A DNA stretch of 64,000 bases from contig NZ_JAJNEC010000005.1 in the NCBI RefSeq assembly GCF_021044425.1, forward strand, positions 2,108,001 through 2,172,000. Direction: 5' to 3'. The position numbers and the translations under genes are program-made. Positions 26,556 through 35,413 of this stretch are shown here, piece by piece. The stretch's first letter is position 1. Every line of letters starts with the position of its first letter. The notes under the pieces are model-generated. The model was not told the origin of the DNA. It ran no database searches and saw nothing but the letters and a program-made list of their open reading frames with translations. This DNA is from Niabella pedocola (lineage in GTDB: Bacteria > Bacteroidota > Bacteroidia > Chitinophagales > Chitinophagaceae).

Positions 26556-27266
26556 TTAATTACAAAGATTTTGTTCTAGCAACAATGCCTTTGGAAACAG
26601 GATATTATTCTCCAAATGAATATGGAGATGTAGGTCCACTTCGAATTCTTTTAACAGAGAAAAAGTTGCTTTATAAGTATTGCAGGCGCCTTCGGGGGGT
26701 GTGTAATTATTTGTAAGAGCAGCCATTTTACGGAACCGCTCGCCTTCATTGTTATGCTCGTAGAGCATCGCCTCAATGGGGTGTTGAACTGTTCCGAATG
26801 GGGCTGTGGCGCGTCCGGTCTCCACCATTTTCCGAATATAAGGGAACAGTATTTGTTCCTCATTTTTTAGATGCGCCGCAAGATCCTTTGCAGACTCGTT
26901 GAATAACTGGTCCAGTTCAATAAGTTGCTGATGCTGGTTCCCATGCGCACGGACGAGTTTATTCAGAAAAGATATAATTTCCGGAGTACGGGTGGAAACA
27001 TAGCGGTGATGTTTCTTTTCAATATAGTCTGCTAACAGATCCTCTGGCCATGCATTGAAATCTGGCGTCGCTATGCTAATTGTCCGTGCGGCATTGGTCA
27101 ATGTGTCGATTAAAGGGTCTAGGGGAAGACGCTTCTTTTCGCAAGCCTCTGCGATGGTTCGGTTGCTCTTGCAGCAAAAATCAATTCCGTAATTTTTAAA
27201 AACCAGGGCGGTACGGTAGTCTTGTGCTACCAAAGCTCCAATAATGGTTTGTGCTGTAATATTCAT
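26556..27266 (-). CDS. ric: RIC/ScdA/YtfE di-iron protein for repair of Fe-S clusters
   Basis: 236 residues from ATG 27266. The ScdA N-terminal domain has YGIDFCCKSNRTIAEAC (near 24-40). The hemerythrin-like domain carries the di-iron histidines and glutamates (HHRYVSTRTPEI, HGNQHQQL, HLKNEEQILFPYIRKM, HPIEAMLYEHNNEGE, HLHIHLENNILFPKA). The protein restores iron-sulfur centres damaged by NO or peroxide. In the sequence as given the frame is open upstream and joins the Rrf2-like gene into one 410-codon frame. I separate them because the linker is low-complexity A/T sequence and both halves have standard lengths. Confidence 0.88.
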   Translation of the reverse strand: MNITAQTIIGALVAQDYRTALVFKNYGIDFCCKSNRTIAEACEKKRLPLDPLIDTLTNAARTISIATPDFNAWPEDLLADYIEKKHHRYVSTRTPEIISFLNKLVRAHGNQHQQLIELDQLFNESAKDLAAHLKNEEQILFPYIRKMVETGRATAPFGTVQHPIEAMLYEHNNEGERFRKMAALTNNYTPPEGACNTYKATFSLLKEFEVDLHLHIHLENNILFPKALLLEQNLCN

Positions 27267-27319
27267 GATATTGCTTTTTGGGAGTAGATTGAAAAAATGA
27301 ATAAATACCTTTTTATCTT

Positions 27320-27740
27320 TTATTTTTTTAAAAAAGTTTAGCGTTTTAAAAAATGTGCTAAGTTTTGCCTGCGCCAGCATTTGGTGAGTTCCTTTCCCCG
27401 ATCTTTTTAAATTTATCATGAAGCGGGCAGGGCTGTGTTTTGAGTACTCCCGCAAGCCAAGTCCGCACCTCGTAAAAATAGAATTGCTGTCCACTGCGGT
27501 TACGATGTCTGCAAGGGAATGCTCAAATGCGGCCTCATCATGATAAAAGCCCCTGGTAGGTCCCTTTAAAGAAAGCACTATTTTTTTTCTGCTTAATTCC
27601 TGCAAAATTTTTGCAATAAAATATTCGGGAGTATCAATGCCATTGGCGATCTCAATAATACTTAAGCGCTCCCTGTTCCTGGTTTGCTGTGCGATAAAAA
27701 TCATCGCCCGGATGGCATATTCGCATGTTTTGGAAAACAT
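27320..27740 (-). pseudogene. Rrf2-family regulator with frame disturbances
   Basis: The start is MFSKTCEYAIRAMIFIAQQ at 27740 (an ATG at 27788 is too early), the classical Rrf2 winged-helix opening. The first cluster cysteine is in TRCGLGLREYS. The open frame then reads HSPARFMINLKRSGKG, whereas the neighbouring frame gives PCPLHDKFKKIGERN, which is the conserved Rrf2 cysteine loop. So two compensating one-base shifts surround about 15 codons. A third one-base change in a T6A7 run would restore a stop at 27320-27322. Rrf2 proteins such as NsrR sense NO through an Fe-S cluster; as printed this one lacks the key cysteine. Sequencing error or real decay are both possible. Confidence 0.65.
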
Positions 27741-27911
27741 TCGATTGGTTTGAATAGCAAAGATAGATATTCTTAAAATAAAGGACAAAAAACTCTTTTA
27801 TTGTTTATATTGAAATCAGATTAACGATGTGCCGGACGAAACCGGGCAGCTCAAAATGTCTTTTCACGACAATATCCGGAGAGAAGGATACTATCAATAA
27901 TCACAATAACT

Positions 27912-28673
27912 ATGAATACAACAACACTTGGAAAAAAATGCACAGTATAAAACTGATAGGTATATACGGGGAGTTTAAAACCAACCTGGAATCCGGACAA
28001 ATGGTTACCTATACACCTGATGAGCTGGTCGCCCAGTTGGCGAATGCTGAATGGGGTGACGGGCACAACCGGGGCATTGAACAGAAAATCAAAAATGCCC
28101 GCTTTCTCAACAAGGCTGATCTGGATAATCTTTACTATGACAGCGGTCCAAGTCACTCGATTGGCGGAATGTAGCTTTATTGAGAAGGCCGAATGCTCGC
28201 TCATTACGGGCAGCATTGGTATCGGTAAAAGCTAATATTGCCTCCGTTTTAGGTTACCACGCCTGCAGCCGCGGCTGCAGAGCGGTTTATCATAATGTAC
28301 CGAAGTTGTTCTCCAAACTTAAAATGAGCAAGGCAGACGTCTCCTACCTAAGGAATCGCTAAAATCGAACGTCAACCTTTGCTGATTCTGGACGATTTTG
28401 ACTGGTAGCCGCTGGATGCCCAAAGCCGCACATCGCTTATGGAATTCATAGAAGACCGGCGTGGTAAAAGCGCTTTGATCATCACTCTCTGGTTCCGGCA
28501 GGCAAATGTATGATATTATTGGCGAACAAACTATCGCCGATACTATCCTGGACCGGATCGTCCACAATGCCCACAGGCTGGAATTAAAAGGTGAATCGTT
28601 GAAAAAAGAAGGAAACAGGAAACAGAAATTATCTGATAAATTTGTAGTCAAACCAGTCTTGAAAACAGGCTGA
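27912..28673 (+). pseudogene. istB: IstB-like ATPase of an IS21-family element, multiply frameshifted
   Basis: Successive frames give MHSIKLIGIYGEFKTNLESG, YTPDELVAQLANAEWGDGHN, RLAECSFIEKAECSLITGSI, GIGKS (Walker A), GYHACSRGCRAVYHNVPKLF, KMSKADVSYL, QPLLILDDFD (Walker B) and YDIIGEQTIADTILDRIVHN. Together they cover almost a full 250-residue IstB, the helper ATPase of IS21 transposition, but with several frameshifts and stops. No IstA transposase remains next to it, so the element is dead. Confidence 0.85.
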
Positions 28674-28731
28674 TGAAATAAAATAATAAACCCTTTTTTT
28701 GAACACCCTGAACGCATACGAACTGAAAATC

Positions 28732-28742
28732 TTTGCCAGTAA
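28732..28742 (+). repeat. TTTGCCAGTAA repeat, copy 1
   Basis: An 11-base motif that also occurs as a perfect tandem at 30437-30458 and once at 61387-61397. This copy lies beside the break point of the truncated gene at 28756-28929. Confidence 0.45.
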
Positions 28743-28755
28743 AACACGTGGTCAA

Positions 28756-28929
28756 TTTAGCCGGTACTCGCCGAAAATAAAGAAAATAGTCGTTTTGCTT
28801 TGGACCAATCCTGTATTGAAAATAAGGCGTAAACTTTCCGGGAGCATTCGAATATTCAACCCTTCTAAATAAGTCCCCACTAATATTCCGGAGCAGCATA
28901 TTGTTATTAATAAAATCTTTCCAGTTCAT
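28756..28929 (-). pseudogene. truncated relative of the unknown coiled-coil protein at 9399-10295
   Basis: 58 codons starting MNWKDFINNN. KFTPYFQYRIGPKQNDYFLY matches GFTPYFSYRLGNYQNDFYLY of the intact protein, with EYSN/AYSN before it. After VPAK the similarity stops and unrelated codons continue to 28648. The break point is next to a TTTGCCAGTAA repeat, so an insertion or deletion at that site probably cut the gene. Confidence 0.65.
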
Positions 28930-29047
28930 TGTTTTTCATTTTAGTTCAAAAATGACAGATAACACAAATGGAATATCCCAGGGGAGTCCATAGGTAGCTT
29001 CCACTAAAGTTACTGCATTTTAAAGATTTTAGGATGATCGATGCTGT

Positions 29048-30394
29048 CTATATAGACTTTTCCGGATTTTTAAAGGCCGTCAATTGACTTGCATATTCTT
29101 TTTTCACTTTGTTTTCGAAACTGTCAAGATAATTTTCTGTTGTTTTAATATTCGTATGCCCCAGAGACTCCTGGATAAAAGCTGTGCTTACACCCGCTCG
29201 TTTCATGATAGTGGAAAATGTATGTCTTGCCACATAGGTGGTAACCTTTTTTTCTATCCCCAGTTTCTTCCTGATTTTCGCCATCCAGTCATTTATGGCC
29301 TGAACAAATAACTCGATTAGTTCTACTTGTCGCAGCGGGGTAATATTATGTTCAAGAATCGGGAAGATATAATTATTGGGGCTTAGATCTTTGTTCCCCC
29401 AGTATTGAATGATTTTTTGTAAATCTTCAGTAATAAATACGGTAATAGGCCTTGGGTCAAGACGCGTGGAATTCTCCGTTTTGGCCCGCTCAAAAACCAG
29501 GTATTCACCGTCGATGTTTTTATATTTCAGGTAGGCAATATCTGTGGGGTTAATTCCATTAGCCAGGTAAGAGAACAGCCAGAAATCCTTGGCTTTTCGC
29601 TCTCGCTCACATTCCGGTTTATAGTAGTAAATTTTGCTTACATCTTCCAGTGTTAGTGCTTTTTTAATATTTCGTGAAGATGGCGGTTGGTATAACCTGC
29701 GACCGAAGGGATAACATTTTTCTCTTTTGATAATTCCCTGAAATATGGCTTCATTAAAAATGGCGCGCAGGCAGCGCGTATAAATTCCGACGGTTGTTTT
29801 GGAATAGTTTTGTTCCAGCATCCAGACTTCCAGCCTTTTCAGATAGACAACATTTATGTCAATAAACCGAACATTTCCTTTGAATTTGGCAATGGTATTA
29901 TAAGTTGTTTGGTAATTGGCTGCAGTACGGATACGATGCTCACTCAGCAGCTTACTAATATAAAACAGGAAAGTCGCGAGTATAGTATCCGGTTCTGGTT
30001 TCGGCAACCGGAAAATGGGAAACCGGTTATCATACATTACTTCATTGAACTCATGGTTAATCAACGCCGTAGTTTCTTTAATGGCTTTTCGCTGATGAAA
30101 AGAGGGGTTATTCAGGATATAATGTTTCTCAAATTCAGCAAAGGTGAATGGCGATAACCCTGTAGCAACATCTTCCGCCTTACGTTCAATTTGTTTTAAC
30201 TGGTCACGTATAGAACGTAGGGTCGCCGACATGTTCTTTGCGGAAAGCGTGTTAAAATCCTGTTCAGAAAGGTCAAAGATTGTTTGATAACGTTTGGGCA
30301 CGCTATTGCTGGTGACCAATAATTTCACAGGGTAGGTGCCCGTTTTCTTTTTCACTCTACGGGTGTCAAGTGTAATAACAACAGATACAGACAT
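29048..30394 (-). CDS. tyrosine recombinase / site-specific integrase
   Basis: 448 residues. An arm-type or phage-integrase SAM-like N-terminal region (to about 220) is followed by the catalytic domain. The C-terminal box is VARHTFSTIMKRAG (Arg near 388) with LGHTNIKTTENYLDSF (His near 412, nucleophile Tyr near 421). The usual first catalytic Arg region reads NGINPTDIAYLKY, with Asn where many relatives have Arg. It is the Bacteroidota conjugative-transposon/genomic-island integrase type. Tandem 11-base repeats and a tRNA-Asn 3' fragment directly upstream look like its arm sites and attachment site. Confidence 0.9.
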   Translation of the reverse strand: MSVSVVITLDTRRVKKKTGTYPVKLLVTSNSVPKRYQTIFDLSEQDFNTLSAKNMSATLRSIRDQLKQIERKAEDVATGLSPFTFAEFEKHYILNNPSFHQRKAIKETTALINHEFNEVMYDNRFPIFRLPKPEPDTILATFLFYISKLLSEHRIRTAANYQTTYNTIAKFKGNVRFIDINVVYLKRLEVWMLEQNYSKTTVGIYTRCLRAIFNEAIFQGIIKREKCYPFGRRLYQPPSSRNIKKALTLEDVSKIYYYKPECERERKAKDFWLFSYLANGINPTDIAYLKYKNIDGEYLVFERAKTENSTRLDPRPITVFITEDLQKIIQYWGNKDLSPNNYIFPILEHNITPLRQVELIELFVQAINDWMAKIRKKLGIEKKVTTYVARHTFSTIMKRAGVSTAFIQESLGHTNIKTTENYLDSFENKVKKEYASQLTAFKNPEKSI

Positions 30395-30436
30395 GGCTTG
30401 TTCTATTTCAAATTCACAAATACCCTCGCTTCAAAA

Positions 30437-30458
30437 TTTGCCAGTAATTTGCCAGTAA
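30437..30458 (+). repeat. tandem TTTGCCAGTAA, candidate integrase arm-type sites
   Basis: Two perfect adjacent copies of the 11-base motif lie between the integrase start and the tRNA fragment. Other copies are at 28732 and 61387. Position and tandem arrangement fit integrase arm-binding sites. The function is not proven. Confidence 0.5.
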
Positions 30459-30586
30459 ACCAAGGTTAAAAAGCCTTGTTTTGAAGTTCATCCAAAATTA
30501 CTGCGCCTGTATAAATAGCTGAAATATAAACCATTAAGTCGGTTTCCGTTAACCCTGATTAAAATAGAAAAAGGGCCTGATCGCGG

Positions 30587-30630
30587 CTGTTAATCAGAGG
30601 GTCGCTGGTTCAAGTCCAGCAGGGGGAGCC
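30587..30630 (+). other. 3' fragment of a tRNA-Asn gene, probable attachment site
   Basis: The sequence runs from the anticodon loop (CTGTTAA, anticodon GTT) through variable loop, T arm (GCTGG-TTCAAGT-CCAGC) and the 3' acceptor strand AGGGGGAG-CC. The 5' half is missing: upstream bases neither pair with the TCAGA anticodon stem nor supply TCCCCCT. This is what integration at the anticodon loop leaves at the far end of an island. The serine recombinase gene ends inside it in antisense (coding PPAGLEPATL). Confidence 0.72.
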
Positions 30631-32240
30631 TCACTGGACTTTTCAAGTAATTCTTGGGAAGTCCAGTTTTTATTTTCAGCATAACCTTTTGAAATGCAAC
30701 TCGTTAGACAGAGGAAACCGTTTGCTCTTTTGGTTAGATATTCATGATTTTTGACATCATAATAAACACCGTCAGGAAACAGCTTTTTTTGAATCCTTCT
30801 TTTAGTCTCAAGAGCGCCAGAACCCCATATTTCAGGGAGTTTTTGGAGTTTTTCCATGGCCAGGGATAGCAATTTTTCAAGGTTAGATATTTTTGGTGTA
30901 AGGGTATTCATTTCTTTGGCGATATTGCTTATTTGATTGCTCAAATGATTAAAAGTAAGATCAAAGGTTTCCCTATCAATTTCGCCTAAGCCGTTACGAA
31001 TTTTCAGAGTCTTTAACTTTTTCTCCAGAGCGTCCAACTGACTTTTCAGGGCTTGTTCATTTACAGAAACACCCTCATTATAAAAGTTGAAAAATTTTAT
31101 TAATTGCATCTTAACCAAAGGAACCAGGGATTCCGGTAAGACATATTTTTTCAAATAATCAAAGAATAATTCATTTGCGCCTTTCCTTTTCGCTCGTTTG
31201 GTAGTTGCTGCATTTACACTTACTCCATTGCATTTTAAGCACCGATAATAATGAAGATTTTTTTGTTTTACCTTATATCCTACCATAAAACATCCGCACA
31301 CATTACACTTTAACAACCGACTTAAGGGACGAGCCTCCTCTTCTGAGTTATGTTGAAATCCGGAAGTGTTCTTTTCAAGAAGTGTTTGAACTTTAATAAA
31401 GTCCTCTTCGCTGACTAGGGGTTCCCAATTTCCTTTAACGGGCTCATCAATTAATCTATTTATAATTATCCCACAATAAAAAGGATTTCGCCACATTTGA
31501 CTGAGCTTTTGCTTGCTAACTTTAAGTCCCCGTGCTTCAAGTTTAGATATAATCTGCGCATCACTGTACATATCCGATATCTTCCATTGCCATGCTTCTT
31601 TCAAAAGAGCTCCGTCATTATTTATAACCAATCGCTGTTTGAATGAAAAAAATTTCTCATTTTTTACTTTTCGCCCATACTGATCATATCCTGTCGGACA
31701 AGGCCCTATCCACGTGCCAGCTTTAATTGCAGCAACCATACTTGGTATTACAATTTCCTTTTTCTCCAAGTTTTCTTTATGAGCATGAAATAAGCTTTCA
31801 TATATATTTATCTTTCCTCGCTCAGTAATTGTTGTTTGCCCGCTACACACTTCGATGAGATGAACTCCAAGATCTTCAACAAGAGTGTTTACTAGACCAA
31901 TAGCATTACCCCCGGTGCGTGAAAAACGGCTCATTTTATATACCAATATCCCAAATGGCCTTTTTCTACTTGACCGGACCTTTTCAATCAGGCGCGAAAA
32001 CTCTTTTCTGGTAAAGTCAGACTTACCACTTTCATAAGTACCTCCAAATTCCTCCGTAATTTCATAGCTGTTCTCCAAAGCATAAGCTTGGTTGGCTTCT
32101 TTCTGGCGTTCTACACTAGAGTTTTTATCATATTGGTCTTTAGAACTAACACGAGTATATGACCAAAGGAAGAGATTTGGCTTGAGCATCTCATCCTCTT
32201 TTTTAACGACAAACTTTTGAAAGTATTTAATATTGCTCAT
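30594..32240 (-). CDS. large serine recombinase
   Basis: 548 residues. The N-terminal resolvase domain has the catalytic Ser in YTRVSSKDQYDKNSS (near 28-42) and the MSRFSRTGG region. The recombinase domain is near 180-270. A zinc ribbon follows, CNVCGCFMVGYKVK then YYRCLKCNG (about 315-340), and then a coiled coil (about 385-460). These enzymes integrate and excise phages and conjugative elements. The last 12 codons are antisense to the tRNA-Asn fragment, so the natural C-terminus may have been created by insertion there. It faces the tyrosine integrase across the attachment site. Confidence 0.9.
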   Translation of the reverse strand: MSNIKYFQKFVVKKEDEMLKPNLFLWSYTRVSSKDQYDKNSSVERQKEANQAYALENSYEITEEFGGTYESGKSDFTRKEFSRLIEKVRSSRKRPFGILVYKMSRFSRTGGNAIGLVNTLVEDLGVHLIEVCSGQTTITERGKINIYESLFHAHKENLEKKEIVIPSMVAAIKAGTWIGPCPTGYDQYGRKVKNEKFFSFKQRLVINNDGALLKEAWQWKISDMYSDAQIISKLEARGLKVSKQKLSQMWRNPFYCGIIINRLIDEPVKGNWEPLVSEEDFIKVQTLLEKNTSGFQHNSEEEARPLSRLLKCNVCGCFMVGYKVKQKNLHYYRCLKCNGVSVNAATTKRAKRKGANELFFDYLKKYVLPESLVPLVKMQLIKFFNFYNEGVSVNEQALKSQLDALEKKLKTLKIRNGLGEIDRETFDLTFNHLSNQISNIAKEMNTLTPKISNLEKLLSLAMEKLQKLPEIWGSGALETKRRIQKKLFPDGVYYDVKNHEYLTKRANGFLCLTSCISKGYAENKNWTSQELLEKSSEAPPAGLEPATL

Positions 32241-32418
32241 GGGCTTTTGAATACAGATGATAGATTGCCAGTGATAATTCGTAAACGAATGCTATTAATT
32301 CTGCTTTTTGCTCTGCAGTGAAATGTCTGTAACACTCCTGGCTATTAACTTCTTCTTCCGTCAGAAACAAAAAACTAGCTTCATTACCTTGATGCGATCG
32401 GTTATCTTTATTCTCCAT
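32227..32418 (-). CDS. small unknown protein upstream of the serine recombinase
   Basis: 63 residues, acidic, with a helical C-terminal half (AEQKAELIAFVYELSLAIYH). It overlaps the recombinase start by 14 bases, which suggests translational coupling. No family recognised. Confidence 0.5.
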   Translation of the reverse strand: MENKDNRSHQGNEASFLFLTEEEVNSQECYRHFTAEQKAELIAFVYELSLAIYHLYSKAHEQY

Positions 32419-32633
32419 GTCTTTATCATTTTAAAGGCACTTAAAATAAAAGCGGCCGATCTCAAATATTGTGAGTTATTCCCACCTGGGTTAGAGCCGG
32501 ATACATAACCCACTACTAAAGTAATAAAAAAAGTCCTTATAAACAAGGATGTATATAAATAAGGATACTTACCCTTTATGCCCAAGTTTTTATGTTGATA
32601 TGCGTATTTTAGCGTTATGAAAAAAAAGGCAAG

Positions 32634-32888
32634 GTGAAAAGGAAACAAGCCTATTTGGACAACATTGAACCTAAAGATCAGGCGCTTAGAAAAGTGAGTG
32701 CGAGGCTAAAAGAAGTTCGAAAAGAGCAAGGATATTCGAGCTATGAACACTTCGCTATTCAGATGGATATTGCCAGATCATTATATGCTAAATATGAAGC
32801 AGGAAGCGATATGAAAGTTTCGACCCTAATTCGAATAGTTCAAGGTATGGGAATGAAATTGTCTGATTTTTTTAAAGGGCTTGACTAG
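32634..32888 (+). CDS. XRE-family helix-turn-helix regulator
   Basis: 84 residues from a GTG start. Cro/CI helix-turn-helix: LKEVRKEQGYSSYEHFAIQM then DIARSLYAKYEAGSDMKVST. A typical small repressor of a mobile or defence element, divergent from the recombinase operon. It could control either the recombinase or the nuclease gene at 32961-34025. Confidence 0.82.
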   Translation: MKRKQAYLDNIEPKDQALRKVSARLKEVRKEQGYSSYEHFAIQMDIARSLYAKYEAGSDMKVSTLIRIVQGMGMKLSDFFKGLD

Positions 32889-32960
32889 GTTCTTTATGAA
32901 CATTTTTCGGTAATTAAAACATCCAACGCCATACCACAATTTTCAACGTTTCCAGAGCCG

Positions 32961-34025
32961 CTATCTTGCTATCGAGATTAGATGATTATCTAATATATCT
33001 GAAAGATAATCGCTGGGAGAATCCCCTCTTTCTTTCCGCTTTATCATTTCAATTAAATCATTCTCATCCAAAAGAAGGATTAGTTTACCACTTTCTCTAA
33101 GAGCACCCTTCGCCGCAGCAATGGCGTTTTCATGCCCCCCTCTCCTTGTAATAATAATAGCCGATCCCCTTAATGCTGTGGGATAAAGATATCGCTCAGT
33201 AGTATAAATTTGGCCTTGATCAATCGGGCTGCTATAATTCTTAAATTCGAAAAGGACATAACGAGATCTGAATGCTTGAACTAATGTGCGCCAAAAATCA
33301 TCCTGGGAATTTATTTTACAAATGAGATCAAATCTTGATAAACCGTCATCTGTTCGTTGCTGTTTGACCCATCCTGACAAATCGATTTCGAACAAGTATT
33401 TTAATATTAAGGCGCAATGATCCTCAAATTGTTTCCAATCTGTTCCCAAGGCGATATCATTCAGCTTTTCAATCAAATCATTTGCTCTGCTTATTTTCTG
33501 TACGGGAACATTTGTTTCTTGAGATCCGAAGTAACTTAATGGATTGGGGTCTGTATTTTCATCTACACCATCATACGGGTATTCAATGTCGATTCCCTGT
33601 TGGGCTTGCATTAAAAAAGATCCGAAGTCTTCTAAATAATCATCTTTACCGGCGGCAGCTAGAAAATTAGCCAAATTACTTCTATCCCAAATGATTACTC
33701 CATAGGCTTTTTGAATTTCACTTTTTAATTGACTAGTCAAAATGCAGGATACAATCAATAACCTATATTCTTCTTCAAAAATAGGAAATGCAGCCAGCGT
33801 AGCCGCGGCTGAAAGAATTACGTCAGTGTTTACCCGGCGACTGCGATAATATTTAATCTCACAATGAGCAATGATTTCTCCCCTTTTGATAACCAAATCT
33901 GGCCGATAGCCTGTTGAAAAAGCATGCGTTTCTTGTTGAACATCAAAAGAAAGAACTTTTAAAGAATTTAAAACAAATGTTTCAAAAGCAACTTCAACTC
34001 GAGTATCCTGGGGATATTTAGCCAT
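32961..34025 (-). CDS. restriction-endonuclease-like protein with two PD-(D/E)XK-type segments
   Basis: 354 residues. The first half contains GYRPDLVIKRGEIIAHCEIK (about 39-58) and the second contains SRFDLICKINSQ with YVLFEFKNYSSPIDQGQIYT (about 225-270). Both fit the D...E-x-K nuclease core, with a QGQIYTTERYL helix after the second as in Mrr/restriction-like folds. Having two such cores in one chain is unusual; one may be a degenerate binding copy. There is no adjacent methyltransferase, so it may be a solitary defence nuclease. It lies between the XRE gene and mobilization module 2. Confidence 0.65.
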   Translation of the reverse strand: MAKYPQDTRVEVAFETFVLNSLKVLSFDVQQETHAFSTGYRPDLVIKRGEIIAHCEIKYYRSRRVNTDVILSAAATLAAFPIFEEEYRLLIVSCILTSQLKSEIQKAYGVIIWDRSNLANFLAAAGKDDYLEDFGSFLMQAQQGIDIEYPYDGVDENTDPNPLSYFGSQETNVPVQKISRANDLIEKLNDIALGTDWKQFEDHCALILKYLFEIDLSGWVKQQRTDDGLSRFDLICKINSQDDFWRTLVQAFRSRYVLFEFKNYSSPIDQGQIYTTERYLYPTALRGSAIIITRRGGHENAIAAAKGALRESGKLILLLDENDLIEMIKRKERGDSPSDYLSDILDNHLISIAR

Positions 34026-34307
34026 GGTTACAAATTTAATAATTCATCCCAATTTTTAACAAAACGACGAAATACTCAAACCCCACTTGTCCCTGATAGC
34101 AGCAAAAAGATTTATTACCCATCTACCAACTTCTCACTGACCTTACTTTTTAAGAGATTCATTTTTGTGCCTGATACAAATGGGCCATTATTTAAAAATC
34201 CCGAATACAATGGAAACTAAATTTGGGTTGAATATTCTTGACAAAACATATTTCCGTACGCAATTTTCGGCAGTATTCAAGTCTGTCAATGCTAAACGAA
34301 AAATACC

Positions 34308-34841
34308 ATGAAAAAATCAAATGAGGATAATACTAAATCCCAAGACGAATTATTATTCGAGCGAACTCAACTGGGAAAGCTGCCGATAATTGACATTGCC
34401 GGCCATCCCTTTTATGTTGATGTTCGGATGGAAACCCTTCGGCCTCACGATGATTTTTCAACGTTAGGTATTCCCTTTTCTATATTTAAAGAATTCGAAC
34501 CAATCTCTTCATCAGCAATTGTGTCTTATAATCCAAGTACTCATACGTTAAAAGAAGTGGATTATTACAGGTTAACAGAAATACCAACAGATTGGATCAT
34601 GATCGAAATTCCCAATCCTATATACCTTGATCCTGTGGGATACGCTAGAGAATGCAATTGGGACCTTACTGAAACTTTAAAAGCATACCCCATACAGTCA
34701 GATCTAAAAGCCAGAATTGTTCCATGGGAAGAAACTACAATCCCTGATATAATTAAAGTAAACACACAGCGAAAAGAACATATAAAAGCCCGGCACAGCA
34801 TTTTGAAATCCGAAATGAGGAAAAAGGGGCCGCGTAAGTAA
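34308..34841 (+). CDS. unknown protein at the head of mobilization module 2
   Basis: 177 residues, acidic at first, with a basic tail (MRKKGPRK). It contains PIIDIAGHPFYVDVRMETLR and aromatic/proline-rich turns. I do not recognise the family. It is the first of four genes running into the mobC-relaxase-coupling protein set, so it probably belongs to the same mobile element. Confidence 0.6.
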   Translation: MKKSNEDNTKSQDELLFERTQLGKLPIIDIAGHPFYVDVRMETLRPHDDFSTLGIPFSIFKEFEPISSSAIVSYNPSTHTLKEVDYYRLTEIPTDWIMIEIPNPIYLDPVGYARECNWDLTETLKAYPIQSDLKARIVPWEETTIPDIIKVNTQRKEHIKARHSILKSEMRKKGPRK

Positions 34842-34937
34842 ACTGCGTTAAAGTCCTATACGATATGAAGGTCTTTTTCATGATAGGGATACGCAATGTA
34901 GTAATTGAAAAATGATCAACCCTAAAAATATAGTAGA

Positions 34938-35384
34938 ATGAGCCTGTTCTATAATCTGCTCGAAGAGCAAATAAACGTATTAAAACAGAAAGGATACGAT
35001 GAAAAAACAATCAATAGTCCGGACCGGGAGGGATTATTGTTCTCACAACTCCATCAGAAATTTTCTTTTGCGATTCATCAAGGTTTTGCAGAAAAGGAGC
35101 CAATCGATTTTGAGATCCCAGCAACTGGATTTTATGAAGACCATAAAAGCATCGTTTGTTTTAAGTTCAATTATCAGTTCAACCCGGATACCATTAACCT
35201 GTCATTGGTTGAACTAGAATTGCTCAGTCAAGGTATGCTCTCCAGAATACCGATCGCAACGACAGATGATATTCCTCATTCTTCAGAGGCGCTCGCAATA
35301 TTACATCGTAATCATAAGGCTCATTTTAGGTCCAGAATATTGGATACTTCTACGAAAGCCGAAAGCAAAATCAGAAAGCGGTAA
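34938..35384 (+). CDS. unknown protein in mobilization module 2
   Basis: 148 residues starting MSLFYNLLEEQINVLKQKGY, with a basic C-terminus (KAESKIRKR). The middle (CFKFNYQFNPDTINLSLVEL) looks like a small alpha/beta domain. No family recognised. It lies 29 bases upstream of the 35414 gene in the same direction. Confidence 0.6.
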   Translation: MSLFYNLLEEQINVLKQKGYDEKTINSPDREGLLFSQLHQKFSFAIHQGFAEKEPIDFEIPATGFYEDHKSIVCFKFNYQFNPDTINLSLVELELLSQGMLSRIPIATTDDIPHSSEALAILHRNHKAHFRSRILDTSTKAESKIRKR

Positions 35385-35413
35385 ATCAAGAGTCAATATC
35401 TAAAAAGAAAAAT

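Noticed and set aside
26556..27788. Genuine Rrf2-RIC fusion protein
   Set aside because: The linker is A/T-rich low-complexity sequence and the frame pattern shows indels; two separate genes are more likely.
27827..28174. Independent 115-residue protein
   Set aside because: Its second half is the N-terminal part of a decayed IstB, so it is part of a pseudogene.
30555..30630. Complete tRNA-Asn gene
   Set aside because: No 5' acceptor strand, D arm or 5' anticodon stem is present; only the 3' fragment can be supported.
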